A DNA stretch of 39,996 nucleotides from Agathobaculum sp. (GTDB taxonomy: Bacteria > Bacillota > Clostridia > Oscillospirales > Butyricicoccaceae), in the NCBI RefSeq assembly GCF_022775115.1, contig NZ_JALFLA010000053.1, positions 1 to 39,996 of the forward strand, given 5' to 3'. The notes below the pieces were generated by a model. It did not search any database and was not told where the DNA came from. It worked only from the letters and a program-made list of their open reading frames with translations. Positions 7,008 to 14,878 of this stretch are shown here, piece after piece. The position numbers were made by a program, and so were the translations under genes. Each line of letters begins with the position of its first letter. The first letter of the stretch is position 1.

Positions 7008-8198
7008 TTACTTGCAGAGCTCGTCGCGCTCTACGATCAGGGCTTCGCCCATGCCGCCGCCAATGCACATGGTGGACAGACCGAACTTCGCACCGCGCTT
7101 GAGCATCTCATGCAGCAGGGTGGTGGTGATACGGCAGCCGGCCGCGCCAATCGGATGGCCGAGCGCAATCGCGCCGCCGTTTACGTTGACCTTATCCATA
7201 TCAAAGCCCAGCTCACGGTTGACAGCAGCGGCCTGTGCGGCAAACGCTTCGTTGGACTCGATCAGATCGAGGTCGGCAACGGTCAGACCGGCACGCTGCA
7301 GCGCCTGACGGGTGGACTCGATCGGGCCGATACCCATGATGGACGGATCGCAGCCGACAGAGCCGAACGAGCGAACCTTTGCCAGCGGCTTGAGGCCGTT
7401 CGCCTTGACGAAGTCCTCAGAGGCGATGATCATCGCAGCGCCGGCGTCGTTGATGCCGGAAGCATTGCCTGCGGTTACTGTGCCGCCGTCCTTCTTGAAC
7501 GCCGGGCGGAGCTTGGCCAGAACCTCCATCGTGGTGTTCGGCTTGGGATGCTCGTCGGTATCAAAAACGACAGTCTCCTTCTTCTTCTTGACCTCGATCG
7601 GAACGATCTCGTCCTTGAACTTGCCCTCAGCGATTGCCTTGGCGGCCTTCTGCTGGGAGGCAAGGGCAACCTCGTCCTGCATCTCGCGGGTGATGCCGTA
7701 CTTCTCGGCAACGTTTTCCGCCGTGATGCCCATGTGGTACTTGTTGAACACGTCGAACACACCGTCATAAACCATCATATCGACGAGCTTGACGTCGTTC
7801 ATGCGAGCGCCCCAGCGCATATTGGTGGAGATGTACGGCGCGCCGGACATCGACTCGCAGCCGCCCACCAGCATGACCTGATTCTCGCCCGAGCGAATCA
7901 TCTGCGCGCCGAGAGAGATCGCGCGCATCGAGGAGCCGCAGACCTTGTTGAGCGTCATTGCGGGGGTCTCAAGCGGCAGACCGGCGCCAAGCGCCACCTG
8001 ACGGGCTACGTTCTGGCCTACGCCGCCCTGCAGCACCTGACCGAACAGAACCTCGTTGATCGCCGTGGCGTCAATACCGGCGCGCTCGATCGCGGCCTTG
8101 GCAGCGGTAGCGCCGAGGACGGAGGAGTGCACGTCGCGCAGGGTGCCGCCGTAGGTGCCGATAGCGGTACGGGCAGCAGAACAGATGTAAACATTCAT
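7008..8198 (-). CDS. thlA: Acetyl-CoA acetyltransferase (thiolase)
   Basis: A 396-residue biosynthetic thiolase that condenses two acetyl-CoA to acetoacetyl-CoA, the entry step of the acetyl-CoA route to butyrate. The nucleophile is Cys87 in [11 protein letters not shown]. The general acid/base residues lie in [17 protein letters not shown] and in the C-terminal [13 protein letters not shown]. The length matches clostridial ThlA. The start is fixed by AAGGAG nine bases before ATG 8198; the reading frame extends 10 codons further without a better site. It is the first gene of thl-crt-hbd and has a likely promoter about 80 bases upstream. Confidence 0.95.
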   Translation of the reverse strand: MNVYICSAARTAIGTYGGTLRDVHSSVLGATAAKAAIERAGIDATAINEVLFGQVLQGGVGQNVARQVALGAGLPLETPAMTLNKVCGSSMRAISLGAQMIRSGENQVMLVGGCESMSGAPYISTNMRWGARMNDVKLVDMMVYDGVFDVFNKYHMGITAENVAEKYGITREMQDEVALASQQKAAKAIAEGKFKDEIVPIEVKKKKETVVFDTDEHPKPNTTMEVLAKLRPAFKKDGGTVTAGNASGINDAGAAMIIASEDFVKANGLKPLAKVRSFGSVGCDPSIMGIGPIESTRQALQRAGLTVADLDLIESNEAFAAQAAAVNRELGFDMDKVNVNGGAIALGHPIGAAGCRITTTLLHEMLKRGAKFGLSTMCIGGGMGEALIVERDELCK

Positions 8199-8277
8199 TT
8201 GACAAATCTCCTTTTCTTCTGAATGCACCGGTGTACCGGCGCATCGGTTTTCCTTTTCTTATCTTCGGTTAGTTAAT

Positions 8278-8305
8278 ATTTTATAAAATGTACACGAGAA
8301 TGCAA
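8278..8305 (-). promoter_or_regulatory. Probable promoter of thlA-crt-hbd
   Basis: On the minus strand, TTGCAT (8300-8305) and TAAAAT (8278-8283) are 16 bases apart, in an AT-rich stretch between the CoA-transferase and thlA. The boxes are close to, but not full, sigma-A consensus. Confidence 0.55.
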
Positions 8306-8384
8306 GGGTTTTTTGAAAACATTGCCAAGCGCGAAGCAACTTACCCAAAAATTACACAATATACACACATAATCCAATCGAAAC

Positions 8385-9953
8385 TTATTCGTTCGCCAAA
8401 CCCATCAGTGCATCGCGGAAGATGCGGGCGTCCATCAACTTGATCGAGCCGTCCGCTTGATACTCGATATGGGGCTTAAAGTCCATCTGGTCGAGGATCT
8501 GGGTCTGCAGGTCGATGCCGGGCGCGATCTCGATGAGGGTCACGCCCTCCGGGCGAAGCGCGAACACGCAGCGCTCGGTGATGTACAGCACAGGCTGGCC
8601 GACCTTGTTGGCATAATTGCCCGAGAAGGTGATGTGCTCGACCTGACGGACGAACTTTTTCTTCGCGCCCTCCTGCGTGATGACCAGCCTGCCGTCCACA
8701 CAGTCGGTTTTCAGTCCCTTGGCGGTGAAGGTGCCGCAGTAGACGACCTTTTTGGCGTTCTGGGTGATATCAATAAAGCCGCCGGCGCCGGCCAGTCGGG
8801 TGCCGAACTTGGATACGTTCAGGTCGCCGTTGGGCGCGGTCTCGGCCAGACCAAGGAAGGCAACATCAAGGCCGCCGCCCTGATAGAAGTCGAACTGCAC
8901 GTTATGCGGGATGATGCACATCGCGTTGGCGGCCGCGCCGAACTGTGTGCCGCCGTAGGGCACGCCCGCGATCGAGCCTGCCTCAACGGTCAGCGTCATC
9001 TTGTCGGAAATACCCTCCTCGGCGGCGACGTTTGCGATCTTTTCGGGTGCGCCGGTGCCGAGGTTGACGATCGCGTCAGGCGGCAGCTCCATGGCCGCGC
9101 GGCGCGCAATGATCTTTTTGGCATCCATCGGGATGGGGGGGATCGCGTCGACCGGGATGCGGAACTCGCCGGTCAGCGCGCCGTCATACGGCATACCGAG
9201 GCACTGCATGTTGTCCTCGGGCGTGCCGATAACGACCGAATCGACATAAATACCCGGGATGGCGACCAGTTTGGGGTCGAGTGAGCCGCCCTGCACGATT
9301 TTCTCCACCTGCACGATGACCTTGCCGCCGGAATTCTTGCAGGCCTGCGCCATAGCGGTGACATCCAGCGGGCCGATCTCGCGGTGGACGGTGCAGTTAC
9401 CGTACTCATCGCAGTAGGAAGCGCGCAGGAACACAACGTCGATCGGAAAAGCCTTGTACAGCAGGCGCTCCTCGCCCTCGATGTTGATGACCTTGACCAG
9501 ATCCTCCTTGGTGACATCGTTGAGCTTGCCGCCGCCGTTGCGGGGATCAGCGAAAGTGTATAGGCCGACGTGGGTGATCGTGCCGATGTTGTGCGCCGCG
9601 ATATCGCGGTACATGTGGGAGATAACGCCCTGCGGCAGGTTGTAGGCCTCGATCTTGCCTGCGAGCGCCAGATCGCCGAGCCGGGGCGCGCGGTCCCAGT
9701 GGCCGCCGATGACGCGCTTTACCAGCCCTTCATGGCCGTAGTGGTCACCGCCGGTGCCATCCCGGTGGCCTTGGCCAGCCGCGAAAAACAGCGTCAGGTC
9801 GCGCGGATGGCCGGTTTCGAGAAAGCGTTTTTCCAGCGCGGTGGACAGTGTTTCGGGACAGGCGCAGCTGACAAAGCCGCCGGTCGCAATGGTATCGCCG
9901 TCGCGCACCTTGCGCGCGGCCTCCTCCGCCGAGATAATGCTTACTTTCTTCAT
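8385..9953 (-). CDS. Family I acyl-CoA:acetate CoA-transferase (YdiF/Pct type)
   Basis: A 522-residue fused alpha/beta CoA-transferase. The N-terminal half carries the GGFVSCACPE region (25-34), and the C-terminal half carries the active-site glutamate Glu324 in LTVEAGSIAGVP, which forms the glutamyl-CoA thioester in this family. The length fits propionate/acetate CoA-transferases rather than the roughly 440-residue AbfT/Cat2 type. Its position behind 4hbD and abfD suggests that it activates 4-hydroxybutyrate to its CoA ester, with acetyl- or butyryl-CoA as donor, or that it releases butyrate. Both roles are inferred. AGGAGG precedes the ATG. No clear terminator separates it from thlA. Confidence 0.9.
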   Translation of the reverse strand: MKKVSIISAEEAARKVRDGDTIATGGFVSCACPETLSTALEKRFLETGHPRDLTLFFAAGQGHRDGTGGDHYGHEGLVKRVIGGHWDRAPRLGDLALAGKIEAYNLPQGVISHMYRDIAAHNIGTITHVGLYTFADPRNGGGKLNDVTKEDLVKVINIEGEERLLYKAFPIDVVFLRASYCDEYGNCTVHREIGPLDVTAMAQACKNSGGKVIVQVEKIVQGGSLDPKLVAIPGIYVDSVVIGTPEDNMQCLGMPYDGALTGEFRIPVDAIPPIPMDAKKIIARRAAMELPPDAIVNLGTGAPEKIANVAAEEGISDKMTLTVEAGSIAGVPYGGTQFGAAANAMCIIPHNVQFDFYQGGGLDVAFLGLAETAPNGDLNVSKFGTRLAGAGGFIDITQNAKKVVYCGTFTAKGLKTDCVDGRLVITQEGAKKKFVRQVEHITFSGNYANKVGQPVLYITERCVFALRPEGVTLIEIAPGIDLQTQILDQMDFKPHIEYQADGSIKLMDARIFRDALMGLANE

Positions 9954-10004
9954 CTTTCTATCATCCTCCTGAGGGTAACGGCCGCGTGCGCGCAGCCGCT
10001 GGAT

Positions 10005-10271
10005 TTACGAGAGGTGCCGGATCTGCTCGATCGCCGTATCGACCTGATCGCCTGCCGTCAGGATGACGCGGTGGTCAGCGTCAATCTCCTCATACAGATA
10101 GGGACAGCCGGTGCAGCCGCGCACGATCAGCAGAACATCGTAATGGATGCCGTTCTCCGGGTAGGAAAAGGCGGCGGTATCCGCCAGCGAGGCGCGCACA
10201 GTGCGATAGGCCTCGCCGCGATCATAGCGGGGGTTGCAGCCGCCGCAGAATTTGACAGTGCAGCGCAGCAT
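10005..10271 (-). CDS. Small double-CxxC protein of the 4-hydroxybutyrate gene unit, function unknown
   Basis: An 88-residue soluble protein with an AAGGAGG ribosome site ten bases before the ATG. Two CxxC pairs stand out: Cys9/Cys12 in VKFCGGCNPRYDR near the start and Cys53/Cys56 in IVRGCTGCPY in the second half, plus Cys4. Four such cysteines could bind zinc or an iron-sulfur cluster, or form a redox disulfide; the sequence does not decide. There is no signal peptide or membrane segment. It lies between abfD and the CoA-transferase on the same strand, so a role in supporting the [4Fe-4S]/FAD enzyme AbfD or in electron transfer is possible, but this is inference from position only. I do not recognise a named family. 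Confidence 0.75.
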   Translation of the reverse strand: MLRCTVKFCGGCNPRYDRGEAYRTVRASLADTAAFSYPENGIHYDVLLIVRGCTGCPYLYEEIDADHRVILTAGDQVDTAIEQIRHLS

Positions 10272-10329
10272 GTGCGCAGTCCCTCCTTTGCATCCGCTTG
10301 GCAGCGGCGGGATATAAACGATTGTAAAG

Positions 10330-10360
10330 ATAGGCACTCACGAAAGTCATGAGTGCCTAT
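10330..10360. promoter_or_regulatory. Intergenic hairpin between abfD and the double-CxxC gene
   Basis: Arms ATAGGCACTCA and TGAGTGCCTAT pair perfectly over 11 bp around a 9-base loop, 14 bases after the abfD stop. On the minus strand only a weak T-rich stretch follows, so partial termination or mRNA processing is more likely than full termination. Confidence 0.65.
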
Positions 10361-10374
10361 GTATAACGCGGCGC

Positions 10375-11820
10375 TTATTTGATGCGGGCGATGTCCTTGG
10401 CGAGCTGCTTTTTCATCTCAAGGTTGGACTGGCGGGCGATCATGATGCGCTGCGCCTGCGGTGAGCCCGCGCCATGCATGGACTCGGGCAGGTAGCCGAC
10501 AGCGGCGGTGCCCATAGTCATATTTTCGATCAGGCGGAGCACGCGCATACGATCCTCGGTCGGCACGGAAGCGACGCCTTTGAGGTACTTTTCGATATAG
10601 GCGTGGGTCGCCGGATTGCGGTAGTCGGCCTCGGAGGGCTGGGTGACCATCAGGCCGCCTGCCAGATCCTGCGCCAGACGCGCAATCTCATAGGGGAAGC
10701 GGGTAACGTTCTGCTTGCAGACGTTGGCCAGCAGCAGGTCGATCAGATAGTTGCCCGCGCGGGTCGGCGCGCCCTGCGAGGAGCAGGCGATGCCGCAGCA
10801 GTACAGCGTTTCGTTGAGGTGGGTCATCTCGATGATCTTGTCCTTGACGTGCGAGGCCTTGGCCGAGCCTGCCATATCGCCCGCCAGCGCAGTCGCGCCG
10901 ATGAGCACGTCGCCCACACCGACCTTGCAGCCGCCGTAGGACTGACGGTGGTAGCCCGCGAAGCGCTCGACGATCATGCCGGCGAAGTTGACCTCGCCGT
11001 TGAGGAAGATGCGGTCGTTCGGAACGAACACGCGGTCGAAAATGACCAGCACCTCGTGGCCGCCGTAGATCTTGTTGCCCACGTCGATGTCGTTATATTC
11101 CTCCAGCTTGCGCGTATCGCAGGACTGGCGGCCGTAAATCAGGGTGATGCCCTCGGAATCGGTCGGCACGGCGAAGGAGATCGCGTAATCCTCATCGCCC
11201 TCGCGCATGGCAATGGTCGGCATGACCAGTACCTCATGCGAATTGATAAAGCCGGTCTGGTGCGCCTTGGCGCCGGTGACGTAAACGCCGTCCGGTGTGC
11301 GCTCGACCACATGGAGGAACAGGTCGGGGTCAGCCTGCTTGGAGGGCGCAAGGCTGCGGTCGCCCTTGACGTCGGTCATCGCGCCGTCGACCGCCAAGTC
11401 CTCCTCCTGCACGCGGGTAAGGAACTTGAGGAAGTTCTCATGGTAGTGCGTACCGCAGGCCTCGTCGGTCTCGTATGTAGCCGAGAACACAGCGTTCATC
11501 GCGTCCATGCCGACGCAGCGCTGGAAGCAGGCCGCGGTCTTTTGGCCGAGCAGGCGCTGCATCTTGACCTTCTTGATCAGGTCGTCGGTCGACTGGTGCA
11601 TGTGGGTGAAGCGGTTGATCTTCTTGCCGGTGATGTGTGAGGTGGCGGTCATCAGATCCTCGTACTCAGGCTGCTCGGCCAGCTCATAGGTGGCGGCAAA
11701 GGAGTTGAGCGAGGGACGGATGACGGCGTTATCGACAGGGTTTTCCACCTTCTGTCCGAACATATAGAGATTTAGATGCAGTTTGCGTAAGGATTCGATG
11801 TATTGGTCTTTGGTCATCAT
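10375..11820 (-). CDS. abfD: 4-hydroxybutyryl-CoA dehydratase / vinylacetyl-CoA isomerase
   Basis: A 481-residue FAD and [4Fe-4S] enzyme that dehydrates 4-hydroxybutyryl-CoA to crotonyl-CoA, the key step of butyrate formation from 4-aminobutyrate or succinate. All four cluster ligands known from the Clostridium aminobutyricum enzyme are conserved: Cys98 and Cys102 in ACFQRCVGMDA, and His291 and Cys298 in GYHRQSYGGCKVG. Long stretches such as KKVKMQRLLGQKTA and MHGAGSPQAQRIMIARQ also match that enzyme. Start: two adjacent ATG codons at 11820 and 11817 sit rather far from AAAGGA; a TTG nine bases further upstream is closer to it and would add three residues. It follows 4hbD by about 60 bases. 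Confidence 0.95.
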   Translation of the reverse strand: MMTKDQYIESLRKLHLNLYMFGQKVENPVDNAVIRPSLNSFAATYELAEQPEYEDLMTATSHITGKKINRFTHMHQSTDDLIKKVKMQRLLGQKTAACFQRCVGMDAMNAVFSATYETDEACGTHYHENFLKFLTRVQEEDLAVDGAMTDVKGDRSLAPSKQADPDLFLHVVERTPDGVYVTGAKAHQTGFINSHEVLVMPTIAMREGDEDYAISFAVPTDSEGITLIYGRQSCDTRKLEEYNDIDVGNKIYGGHEVLVIFDRVFVPNDRIFLNGEVNFAGMIVERFAGYHRQSYGGCKVGVGDVLIGATALAGDMAGSAKASHVKDKIIEMTHLNETLYCCGIACSSQGAPTRAGNYLIDLLLANVCKQNVTRFPYEIARLAQDLAGGLMVTQPSEADYRNPATHAYIEKYLKGVASVPTEDRMRVLRLIENMTMGTAAVGYLPESMHGAGSPQAQRIMIARQSNLEMKKQLAKDIARIK

Positions 11821-11883
11821 AGCGATCAAAATATCCTTTCTCTTTTCAAGTGGCGGCGCTGCTGAGAAGACAGGACCGGCCGC

Positions 11884-13065
11884 TTAGTAGCACTCGCGGT
11901 AGATGCGCTCCATCAGTTCAAGATCCATCGGAACATAGGAGTTGGTGATCAGGCGCTGCTGGTTGGCCATGACGGATACCGGGAAGTCCTTGATATCGGA
12001 TTCCTTAAAGCCATACTCGCGCAGCGGCTTGAGCGGCAGAACCTTTTCGAGCAGCGCGTTGAGCGCCGGGATCGCGTCCTTGGCCTCACAGCCGAGGATG
12101 CTGCCGACCAGCTGCTTGAAGTGCATCAGCTCACCGTCGGGGTCCTTCTCATCGTAAATCTCAAGGATCTTGCCGAACAGGGCGTAGTTGGATTCGCCGT
12201 GCGGCACATGGTAGGTGCCGCCGAGCGGGAAGGACATGCCGTGCACGGTCGCGCAGCCAGCCTTAAGGAAGGCGATGCCGGCGTACAGTGAGGCGGTCAC
12301 ATACTCGTCAAGGTAGTCAAGCCGCGCGTCGGGGCCGTGCTCACCGATCTGCACGAAGCCCTTGAGAATCATCTCCATCGCCTTGACCGAGAACAGCTCG
12401 GAGGTGATGGTCTTGCGGTGCGGGGAGAGGTAGGACTCGGTCGCGTGGATCAGCGCGTCGATCGCGGACGAGGCGAAGGGCTTGTAGGGCAGGGTCTTGA
12501 GCAGGTCGGGGATCAGGCAGACCTTGTTCGGGATGATATCGTCGGAAACCAGACCCAGCTTGGTCTCGCCGCCGGTCAGCACGCCGTCCTTCTCGTCCTT
12601 AACGATCGCAACGGAGATGTTGGTGCACTCCGAGCCCGTGCCGCAGGTGGTCGGGATGGCGATAACTTCCTTTTCGTGCACGATTGGCTCGCGCTTAAAG
12701 TATAGCTCGTGTACGGAGGACGGGCGCTTGCAGCCGAGCAGCTTGCAGAGATCCATAATGGCGCCGCCGCCGATGGCGATAACGCGGTCGTAGGAATCGT
12801 ACGGGATGGTCTCGTACATGGTCTCGATCATGGCCTCGGAGGGTTCGCCCACGCCGAACTTCTCCTGGAATACATAGTGGCACTTCAGGCCGTACTTCTC
12901 CATGAAGGGCTTGTAGATAAACTCATTGGTCAGGACAACGTCGCGCTCACCGAGCTGGAACTGCTCGGCGAACTCACCGAAGTCTGCGAATTTGTAGATG
13001 GTGGGGGCGATGATGATCTCCCGCTTGTCAGCCATCAGGGACTTGCTGAAAGCATCCATAGCCAT
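11884..13065 (-). CDS. 4hbD: NAD-dependent 4-hydroxybutyrate dehydrogenase (iron-type alcohol dehydrogenase)
   Basis: A 393-residue group III (iron-containing) alcohol dehydrogenase that interconverts succinate semialdehyde and 4-hydroxybutyrate. The NAD-binding GGG motif (AIGGGAIMDLCKLLG) and IPTTCGTGSECTN are present. The metal-binding region has DALIHATESY and the His-rich TVHGMSFPLGGTYHVPHGESN. The C-terminal KPLREYGFKESDI resembles the C. kluyveri enzyme. Start: ATG 13065 follows a GGAG site; a longer frame upstream overlaps the promoter region and is rejected. It is the first gene of the unit running into abfD, so the pair supports flux from succinate semialdehyde to crotonyl-CoA. The semialdehyde-forming genes are not in the window. 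Confidence 0.93.
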   Translation of the reverse strand: MAMDAFSKSLMADKREIIIAPTIYKFADFGEFAEQFQLGERDVVLTNEFIYKPFMEKYGLKCHYVFQEKFGVGEPSEAMIETMYETIPYDSYDRVIAIGGGAIMDLCKLLGCKRPSSVHELYFKREPIVHEKEVIAIPTTCGTGSECTNISVAIVKDEKDGVLTGGETKLGLVSDDIIPNKVCLIPDLLKTLPYKPFASSAIDALIHATESYLSPHRKTITSELFSVKAMEMILKGFVQIGEHGPDARLDYLDEYVTASLYAGIAFLKAGCATVHGMSFPLGGTYHVPHGESNYALFGKILEIYDEKDPDGELMHFKQLVGSILGCEAKDAIPALNALLEKVLPLKPLREYGFKESDIKDFPVSVMANQQRLITNSYVPMDLELMERIYRECY

Positions 13066-13127
13066 AGTTGAACATCTCCATTCTAAGAATTTTTGCAAAA
13101 GGCCGTTTGGGCTTTTATGCAGTGTGC

Positions 13128-13142
13128 GGGACACAATGTCCC
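13128..13142. promoter_or_regulatory. Palindromic operator candidate at the 4hbD transcription start
   Basis: GGGACA-N3-TGTCCC is a perfect inverted repeat placed just downstream of the -10 box of the 4hbD promoter, where a bound repressor would block initiation. I do not recognise the cognate regulator; it does not match the Rex or CcpA consensus. Confidence 0.6.
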
Positions 13143-13150
13143 ATGTTTGT

Positions 13151-13179
13151 ATTGTATCAAACTAACTCCAGGAATTCAA
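13151..13179 (-). promoter_or_regulatory. Promoter of the 4hbD-abfD unit
   Basis: On the minus strand, TTGAAT (13174-13179) and TACAAT (13151-13156) are 17 bases apart, about 85 bases before the 4hbD start. The predicted start of transcription falls at the edge of the palindrome at 13128-13142. Confidence 0.75.
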
Positions 13180-13237
13180 CACAAACACACAAGAAAACCA
13201 CCAAAAAATAACCATGCATTCCTGTACAAAAACACAA

Positions 13238-13271
13238 CAAAAAAGCCCCGCAATCTAATGATTACGGGACT
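13238..13271 (-). terminator. Terminator of the amino acid ABC transporter unit
   Basis: On the minus strand a 12-bp stem (13244-13255 with 13260-13271) with a TAAT-type loop and one mismatch runs into six T residues (A at 13238-13243). It separates the transporter genes from the 4hbD promoter. Confidence 0.8.
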
Positions 13272-13350
13272 ATTTTAACGCATTTGAAAAGCTTTGTAAA
13301 TGGGGTACTGGTAAAAATCGCCGAAAAGTTTTCACAGGTGCGGCCGCTCT

Positions 13351-14139
13351 TTAGCTGTTTTGCGAAAAGCGGCTCAGGAATGCGCGGGTGCGCTCGTTTT
13401 GCGTGTTTTCAAATAGAGCGGCGGGAGAGCCTTCCTCAGCGATGCGCCCGGCGTCCATAAATATCACATGGTCGGCCACGTCGCGGGCGAAGGCCATCTC
13501 ATGGGTGACGATAATCATAGTAGTGTGCTGCGCAGCGAGGCTGCGGATGACGCGCAGCACCTCGCCGGTCAGCTCGGGATCAAGCGCAGAGGTCGGCTCG
13601 TCAAAGCAGAGGATGTCGGGCTGCAGCGCGAGCGCGCGCGCAATGGCAACGCGCTGCTGCTGGCCGCCGGAGAGCTGGTGGGGATAATGGCTCATGCGCC
13701 CCGCAAGGCTCATCTGCTCGAGCAGCTCGATGGCGCGGTGCTCGATCTGCTCGTGTATCTCGCGCCGGTGCTGCTTGTAATCGGAGCGTTCCTTGGCCAG
13801 CAGCAGGCTGGCCAGCATGACGTTTTCCAGCGCGGTATATTGCGGAAACAGGTTGAATGACTGAAAAACCATACCGAAGTGCAAGCGTTTTTTGCGCACC
13901 TCAGCATCGCTGACGCTGGCGCGGCGCGCAGCGTCAAACAGCGTTTCACCGCCCACGGCGATCGTGCCCGCGTCGGGCGTTTCCAAAAAATTCAGGCAGC
14001 GCAGCAGCGTGGTCTTGCCCGAGCCGGACGAGCCAATGACTGCCAGCGCCTGCCCGCGCTCGAGCGAAAAGCTGATATCCTCCAAAACCCGGGTCGAGCC
14101 GAAGCTTTTTTGCAGGCTGCGTACTTCGAGAATAGACAT
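13351..14139 (-). CDS. Polar amino acid ABC transporter, ATP-binding protein (GlnQ type)
   Basis: A 262-residue ATPase of a polar amino acid uptake system. Walker A is GSSGSGKTT (36-44), the signature is LSGGQQQR (156-163), and Walker B is ILCFDEP (176-182) followed by TSALDPE. An insertion at about 115-135, rich in charged residues (KERSDYKQHRREIHEQ), lengthens it beyond the usual 240-245. It is the last gene of the SBP-permease-ATPase unit, 12 bases after the permease. The substrate cannot be read from this subunit. Import of glutamate or a related amino acid feeding the nearby pathway is possible but unproven. Confidence 0.93.
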   Translation of the reverse strand: MSILEVRSLQKSFGSTRVLEDISFSLERGQALAVIGSSGSGKTTLLRCLNFLETPDAGTIAVGGETLFDAARRASVSDAEVRKKRLHFGMVFQSFNLFPQYTALENVMLASLLLAKERSDYKQHRREIHEQIEHRAIELLEQMSLAGRMSHYPHQLSGGQQQRVAIARALALQPDILCFDEPTSALDPELTGEVLRVIRSLAAQHTTMIIVTHEMAFARDVADHVIFMDAGRIAEEGSPAALFENTQNERTRAFLSRFSQNS

Positions 14140-14151
14140 GGCGGCGCCTCC

Positions 14152-14796
14152 TCATCTAAAATAATCGAGCTTCTTTTCAAGCCAGCCGAACAGCAGCGTC
14201 AGTATGCCGCAGAAGGCCAGAAAGAAAATCGCCGTGGAGAACAGCGGCCAGATCAGTCCCTTGGTGGCGTATTCCTTGCTCATCATGATGATCTCCTTGG
14301 TGGCGATAACGTTGGCCAGCGCGGTGTCCTTGATGAGCGTCATAAATTCGTTGCCCATGGGCGGAATGACGCGCTTGATGACCTGCAAAAGCGTGACGCG
14401 GAAGAAAATCTGGCTTTTGGTCATGCCGAGCACCTGGCCGGCCTCATATTGGCCGCGTGGGATGGACTGGATGCCGCCGCGGAAGATCTCGGAAAAATAG
14501 CAGGCGTAGTTGATGACAAACGCCACGCACGCGGCCGTGACGCGGGGCAGCAGCGTGCCCTTCCAGAGCAGGCCGGGGCCGTAGAAAATCACGATGATCT
14601 GCAACATCAGCGGCGTGCCGCGGATGATCCAGACAAAGGTCTTGACCAGATATTGCAGCGCGCGGAAGCGGCTCATCGAGCCGAAGGAAATGATAAGGCC
14701 GAGCGGCAGCGCGAACAGCAGTGTGATGAAGAAAATCTGGCAGTTGATGCCAAAGGTGCGAGTCAGGCTGGAAAAAATAACGGACAACGAGGTCAT
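14152..14796 (-). CDS. Polar amino acid ABC transporter, permease protein
   Basis: A 214-residue membrane protein of the HisM/GlnP permease family. It has hydrophobic helices from about residue 15, the segment FVWIIRGTPLMLQIIVIFYG, and the cytoplasmic coupling (EAA) loop around GQYEAGQVLGMTKSQIFFRV. A GGGGAGAG site about nine bases upstream sets the ATG at 14796. It lies between the binding protein and ATPase genes. A single permease gene suggests a homodimeric membrane channel. Confidence 0.92.
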   Translation of the reverse strand: MTSLSVIFSSLTRTFGINCQIFFITLLFALPLGLIISFGSMSRFRALQYLVKTFVWIIRGTPLMLQIIVIFYGPGLLWKGTLLPRVTAACVAFVINYACYFSEIFRGGIQSIPRGQYEAGQVLGMTKSQIFFRVTLLQVIKRVIPPMGNEFMTLIKDTALANVIATKEIIMMSKEYATKGLIWPLFSTAIFFLAFCGILTLLFGWLEKKLDYFR

Positions 14797-14827
14797 GAAA
14801 ACGTTCTCTCCCCTAAACAAAGGCAAG

Positions 14828-14854
14828 CGGGGCAGCTTGAAAAAAGCTGTCCCG
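14828..14854. promoter_or_regulatory. Hairpin between the binding-protein and permease genes
   Basis: An 11-bp stem (14828-14838 with 14844-14854, one G-T pair) encloses a 5-base loop and is not followed by a T run on the coding strand. Hairpins at this place in ABC operons commonly let the binding-protein mRNA accumulate over the permease mRNA; that role is inferred. Confidence 0.6.
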
Positions 14855-14878
14855 TCGGCCTTATTTTAATGTAGCGTA

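Noticed and set aside
13128..13142. Palindrome read as a Rex (redox) box before 4hbD
   Set aside because: The Rex consensus has TTGTGAA/TTCACAA arms; GGGACA/TGTCCC does not match, so the regulator is left open.
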